DNA of 7,085 nt from the NCBI GenBank assembly GCA_902796975.1, contig CADBRF010000279.1, positions 1 through 7,085 of the forward strand, given 5' to 3'. This document shows, one piece after another, positions 4,153 through 7,085 of this stretch; position 1 is the stretch's first letter; each line of letters opens with the position of its first letter. The notes under the pieces were generated by a model. It was not told the origin of the DNA, did no database searches, and saw only the letters and a program-made list of their open reading frames with translations. Position numbers and translations under genes: made by a program. The DNA is from an uncultured Coriobacteriaceae bacterium (GTDB taxonomy: Bacteria; Actinomycetota; Coriobacteriia; Coriobacteriales; QAMH01).

Positions 4153-6675
4153 TCACCGCTGTATTTTACCGTCGGTTTCCGCTTCCGACCCTGTTGGAAT
4201 CTTCTCCACTTTGACCCGCATGAGGCCGCCATTGCGAGCGGTTGCCCCGCTGATACGCTCCCACTCGGCTGCAATGAGCTCGTTGTTGTTGCCTCCACGC
4301 ATGACTCCATGTGCGAAATCTGCAGCGGCAACGGTCCCATAAGCCCAGTGCCCCTGTCCATAGCATTTCGCCACCACTCCAGGCAAGACGCCCTTCCATG
4401 ACTTCGCATGCACGACAATGCTGCCCGCAACCGAGCTCACGCGCACCGTATCCCCCGTTTCGATGCCAAGCCGTGCCATATCCACCGGGTTAATCTTGAT
4501 GACGTCGTCATCAGCCTCGTCACCTGGGTCGCGACCTTTGAGCTTGTAGTATTCGGGGAGATTCGCTGAGCGCCCCTCGAGATTCGCAAAGCCCTTATAC
4601 TGCGTGAACACGAATGGATACTCCTGAGCATCGCCCAGGCGGAGGGGTGGCTCGTAGTGCGGAAGAAACGCCTGCTCGCCTTTCGCCTCATAGCCAAGGG
4701 CGGCAAGCACTTCATCGTTCGTGAGGCCAAAGGCTGCCCCATGCTCGGCAATCATTTTCTTCAACGCGCCGCTCTCAAATTCGAACTTCCCACTCGGGGT
4801 GGCAAATCCGCCTTCAATGCCGAAGCTCGACGACTCGCTGTTCCAAACACCCTGTTCCCTGAAGCGTCTCCAAGCATCACTGGTCTCTTCAAGAAGTGCG
4901 CCAGCTTTCTTCGTTTCCCGTGCTGTATCGGCAGACCGCATATCATCAAGAAGTGGAGACACCCTGGCACGCACTGCGTTGATCGCTAGGGCGTCTTCAT
5001 CAGCAGGCGGTTCGCCAGTCTCTGGATTGGCGAACTCATGCTCGTAGTAGTCGAGAAGCTCGGTAAACCCTCGTTCAGCAAGCGCCTTTGCAATGAGAAG
5101 CGGAACTCCCGTCTCGTCCGAACGAGTCCCCTCGAGCGGATTTACGCACGGCTGTTCAATCGAGACCGTGGAATGACGGTTCTGCCTGCCATTGGCAATG
5201 CCCCAGCTTTCGAGCAGATGGGAGCGTGCGGGCAGGACGATATCCGCAAACCAGCCCGTCTCGGAGATATGCGTGCTGATATCGACGAGGAAGGGCAGCT
5301 TGGCGAGGGCATCATACCAGCGCTGGGCACCCGTACAGCTGAAGGGGAAATTGCACCAGCAGCAGATCATCATCTCGATAGGGTATGGGTCCTCTGCGAG
5401 AATTGCGTCGGCGATGCGGTTGACCGGCTGGTTTGCATGCGCCTTGCCCTGCTTGCCCGAGAGGAACTCGAGCGATTTCCTGCCATCGATAGGCGGCATG
5501 ACAAGCCCCCGCCTTGCCGTATCATCCAGATAGGGATCCGTCGAAGGCAGCGGTGCGAGTGGAATGGGTGGGAATCTCAGGACGCCACCCACTGCTCCAA
5601 GTGAGCCAACCAAGCCGTTGAGAGCATAAGCCGCCATGGAACCATAGAGGCCGCGGGCCTGCATTGCGACACCGGTTGACACCCACGAGACAGCATGTGG
5701 ACTCGCCTGTGCAAATGCTCGCGCAACAATGCGGATTTTCTCCTCTTCAACGCCACATATACCAGCAGCCCATGCCTCATCGCAGAAACAGACCACCTCA
5801 TTCCACCAGGTGACGAGCCCCTTCGTCCGATTTTCCACAAACTCGCACGTCGCACAATCGAGCATCTTGCCCGCGGAGAACTGATTGATGCCGTCTGCAA
5901 AATCCCCAACAAACGTTCGGTTCCAGAGTCCTTCGCGAAGAATGATATGAGCCATCGCAAGGGCAAGGGCACCATCGGTCCCCGGAACTACAGGAAGCCG
6001 CATGCTGGCAAACCGCGCCGTCACCGACTCGCGCGGATCGACCACCACAAGCGATCCCCTGCACTTCACTTTCGCAAGGGCCGACGTGGCGAAGGTCTTC
6101 ATGCGGTTGCTGGAGAGAGGATCTGTCCCCCAGCAAATCACGAACTGTGCGTTCTCGAGATCGTAGTCGTGATAGTCCCAAACGCCATCGAGACAGCCCG
6201 TGGATAGTTTTTCGGCCTCAGCACAAATCGAGTCATGGGTAACCCGGTTTGGTGTTCCGAAAATGCTCGGAAACGCCTCATTGAGCAAACCAGATATGCC
6301 TGTTGACCGTCCCTTTGCGACGATGAGACGGTGACTCTCCCCTCTCGTGCGAAGGTCCATGAGCCGATCGGCGATTTCGTCTATCGCTTCGTCCCAGCTG
6401 ATCGGTTCGAAATGGGGTTCTTCATACCTGCCCTTTATTGGATTGCGGCGTCGAAGCGGCGTCGTGATGCGGTCCGGGTCTAGTGAATCGAGAACGGAGA
6501 GTTTCGCATTGGAGCAGACGCGACCACGATTCGCGCTGCTAGCAGGATTGCCTTCAATGCCAACGACTTCTTCACCACGTGCGTGCACAAGCACCGAGCA
6601 GTTGGTGAGACAGCCGCGGCATGTGGTCGCAACAACTCGCCCTTCCGACGTATCTATGTCCATGCCCTCCCCCAT
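4153..6675 (-). CDS. Molybdopterin (bis-MGD) oxidoreductase, DMSO reductase superfamily, Cys-ligand type
   Basis: This is a complete catalytic subunit of 840 residues. An N-terminal 4Fe-4S site has Cys19, Cys22, Cys26 and Cys54 (CX2CX3CX27C). THDSICAEAEK (146-156) puts Cys151 at the expected Mo ligand, as in the arsenate, polysulfide, thiosulfate and tetrathionate reductase branch. VVVDPRESVTA (210-220) and PGTDGALALA (231-240) are cofactor-binding motifs. ADIVLPARSHLLE (477-489), TPSGKFEFES (626-635) and the C-terminal dinucleotide-binding domain (about 685-823), including GQGHWAYG (773-780), follow. No Tat or Sec signal precedes the first cluster, so it should be cytoplasmic. The start is uncertain: ATG 6675 (14 nt after the permease stop, with GGAG overlapping that stop) or ATG 6663, 4 codons later; the longest frame to 6762 would run into the permease gene. 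No FeS electron-transfer or membrane-anchor subunit follows. The substrate cannot be read from the sequence; an aromatic dehydroxylase or an oxyanion reductase are both possible. Confidence 0.94.
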   Translation of the reverse strand: MGEGMDIDTSEGRVVATTCRGCLTNCSVLVHARGEEVVGIEGNPASSANRGRVCSNAKLSVLDSLDPDRITTPLRRRNPIKGRYEEPHFEPISWDEAIDEIADRLMDLRTRGESHRLIVAKGRSTGISGLLNEAFPSIFGTPNRVTHDSICAEAEKLSTGCLDGVWDYHDYDLENAQFVICWGTDPLSSNRMKTFATSALAKVKCRGSLVVVDPRESVTARFASMRLPVVPGTDGALALAMAHIILREGLWNRTFVGDFADGINQFSAGKMLDCATCEFVENRTKGLVTWWNEVVCFCDEAWAAGICGVEEEKIRIVARAFAQASPHAVSWVSTGVAMQARGLYGSMAAYALNGLVGSLGAVGGVLRFPPIPLAPLPSTDPYLDDTARRGLVMPPIDGRKSLEFLSGKQGKAHANQPVNRIADAILAEDPYPIEMMICCWCNFPFSCTGAQRWYDALAKLPFLVDISTHISETGWFADIVLPARSHLLESWGIANGRQNRHSTVSIEQPCVNPLEGTRSDETGVPLLIAKALAERGFTELLDYYEHEFANPETGEPPADEDALAINAVRARVSPLLDDMRSADTARETKKAGALLEETSDAWRRFREQGVWNSESSSFGIEGGFATPSGKFEFESGALKKMIAEHGAAFGLTNDEVLAALGYEAKGEQAFLPHYEPPLRLGDAQEYPFVFTQYKGFANLEGRSANLPEYYKLKGRDPGDEADDDVIKINPVDMARLGIETGDTVRVSSVAGSIVVHAKSWKGVLPGVVAKCYGQGHWAYGTVAAADFAHGVMRGGNNNELIAAEWERISGATARNGGLMRVKVEKIPTGSEAETDGKIQR

Positions 6676-6689
6676 TTCTTCCTGCGCTC

Positions 6690-7085
6690 CTACCGGTTCA
6701 CAGCAAGGCGTTTGCGCAGCTTGGTAGCGATGACTTCGAGCATAACGGAGAACATGAGGCACATATAGGTGATGAAACCGACCTCATGGAAATCCACGTA
6801 GAAGTTGGCAGTGACGTAGAGCTGATAGCCAATGCCACCAGCGCCAGCAATTGCGCCCACGACGACAGCGTTCACGAAATTACTCTCGAAGCGGATAAAG
6901 GTCCACGAGATAATCTCGTTGAGCTTCTCAGAGAAGACACCACGGAAAAAAATCTGCCACCAGGTCGCGCCCGTGGCTCGAAGTGCCTCGATGGTGCCCG
7001 GGTCAACTTCCTCGAACTCCTCAGAAGAGGCCTTGCCGAGAAAGGCAACCGTATGCATGAGCATGCCGACAACACATGCCTCCGA
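6690..7085 (-). CDS. PhnE-type ABC transporter permease, C-terminal part (cut by right edge)
   Basis: The last 131 residues of an inner-membrane permease are present; the reading frame stays open to the window edge, so the N-terminus is missing. Markers of the phosphonate/phosphite/hypophosphite (PhnE, PtxC, HtxC-like) permease family are an HTVAFLGK segment, an EEVDPGTIEALRATGA cytoplasmic coupling (EAA) loop, then RFESNFVNAVVVGAIAGAGG, matching the RFE...GAGGIG signature of PhnE. A final membrane segment (roughly FITYMCLMFSVMLEVIA) is followed by a basic tail TKLRKRLAVNR. The usual GVLPQ after the EAA loop is GVFSE here. Its stop (TAG, 6690-6692) lies 14 nt before the molybdenum enzyme start. 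The ATPase and binding-protein genes would be expected further right. The transported ligand is unknown. Confidence 0.9.
   Translation of the reverse strand, partial: SEACVVGMLMHTVAFLGKASSEEFEEVDPGTIEALRATGATWWQIFFRGVFSEKLNEIISWTFIRFESNFVNAVVVGAIAGAGGIGYQLYVTANFYVDFHEVGFITYMCLMFSVMLEVIATKLRKRLAVNR

Noticed and set aside
6676..6762. 29-codon N-terminal extension of the molybdenum enzyme (start at 6762)
   Set aside because: It would overlap the end of the permease gene by about 70 bp, has no Tat motif, and starts at 6675 or 6663 fit the intergenic gap.

Overview
The window looks like part of the chromosome of an anaerobic bacterium, by eye in the mid to upper 50s % GC. An O2-sensitive radical SAM enzyme, a bis-MGD molybdenum oxidoreductase, and queuosine made through QueH rather than the B12-dependent QueG all fit an anaerobe. 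An anaerobic actinobacterium of the Coriobacteriia is my best guess, but it rests on overall impression only; clostridial relatives are not excluded.

Left half (1-3094): a queuosine tRNA-modification locus in two divergent units. On the minus strand, queA is followed 83 bp downstream by tgt, which runs off the left edge. On the plus strand, a 123-residue single-pass membrane protein of unknown function overlaps queH by 4 bp (ATGA). Tgt inserts preQ1 at position 34 of GUN-anticodon tRNAs, QueA adds the epoxycyclopentanediol ring to give epoxyqueuosine, and QueH reduces this to queuosine, so the three tRNA-level steps lie together. The preQ1 synthesis genes are not in the window.

The 316-bp divergent intergenic region (1769-2084) carries a plausible extended -10 promoter for queA, a pair of perfect 8-bp direct repeats just upstream of it, and several inverted repeats. 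The largest is a 56-nt nested hairpin (2004-2059) just upstream of the membrane-protein gene. I recognise no known riboswitch there.

Right half (3121-7085): a compact minus-strand operon, read right to left. It contains the C-terminal part of a PhnE-type ABC permease (cut by the right edge), a cytoplasmic molybdopterin oxidoreductase with a Cys Mo ligand, and a BioB/HydE/PylB-like radical SAM protein. Gaps are 14 and 24 nt. A Phn-type importer joined to a Mo enzyme and a radical SAM enzyme does not match a pathway I can name. It is the best candidate here for an undescribed system, presumably uptake of a small anion or organic compound followed by redox conversion inside the cell. The operon converges on queH with only 26 bp between stop codons and no clear terminator.
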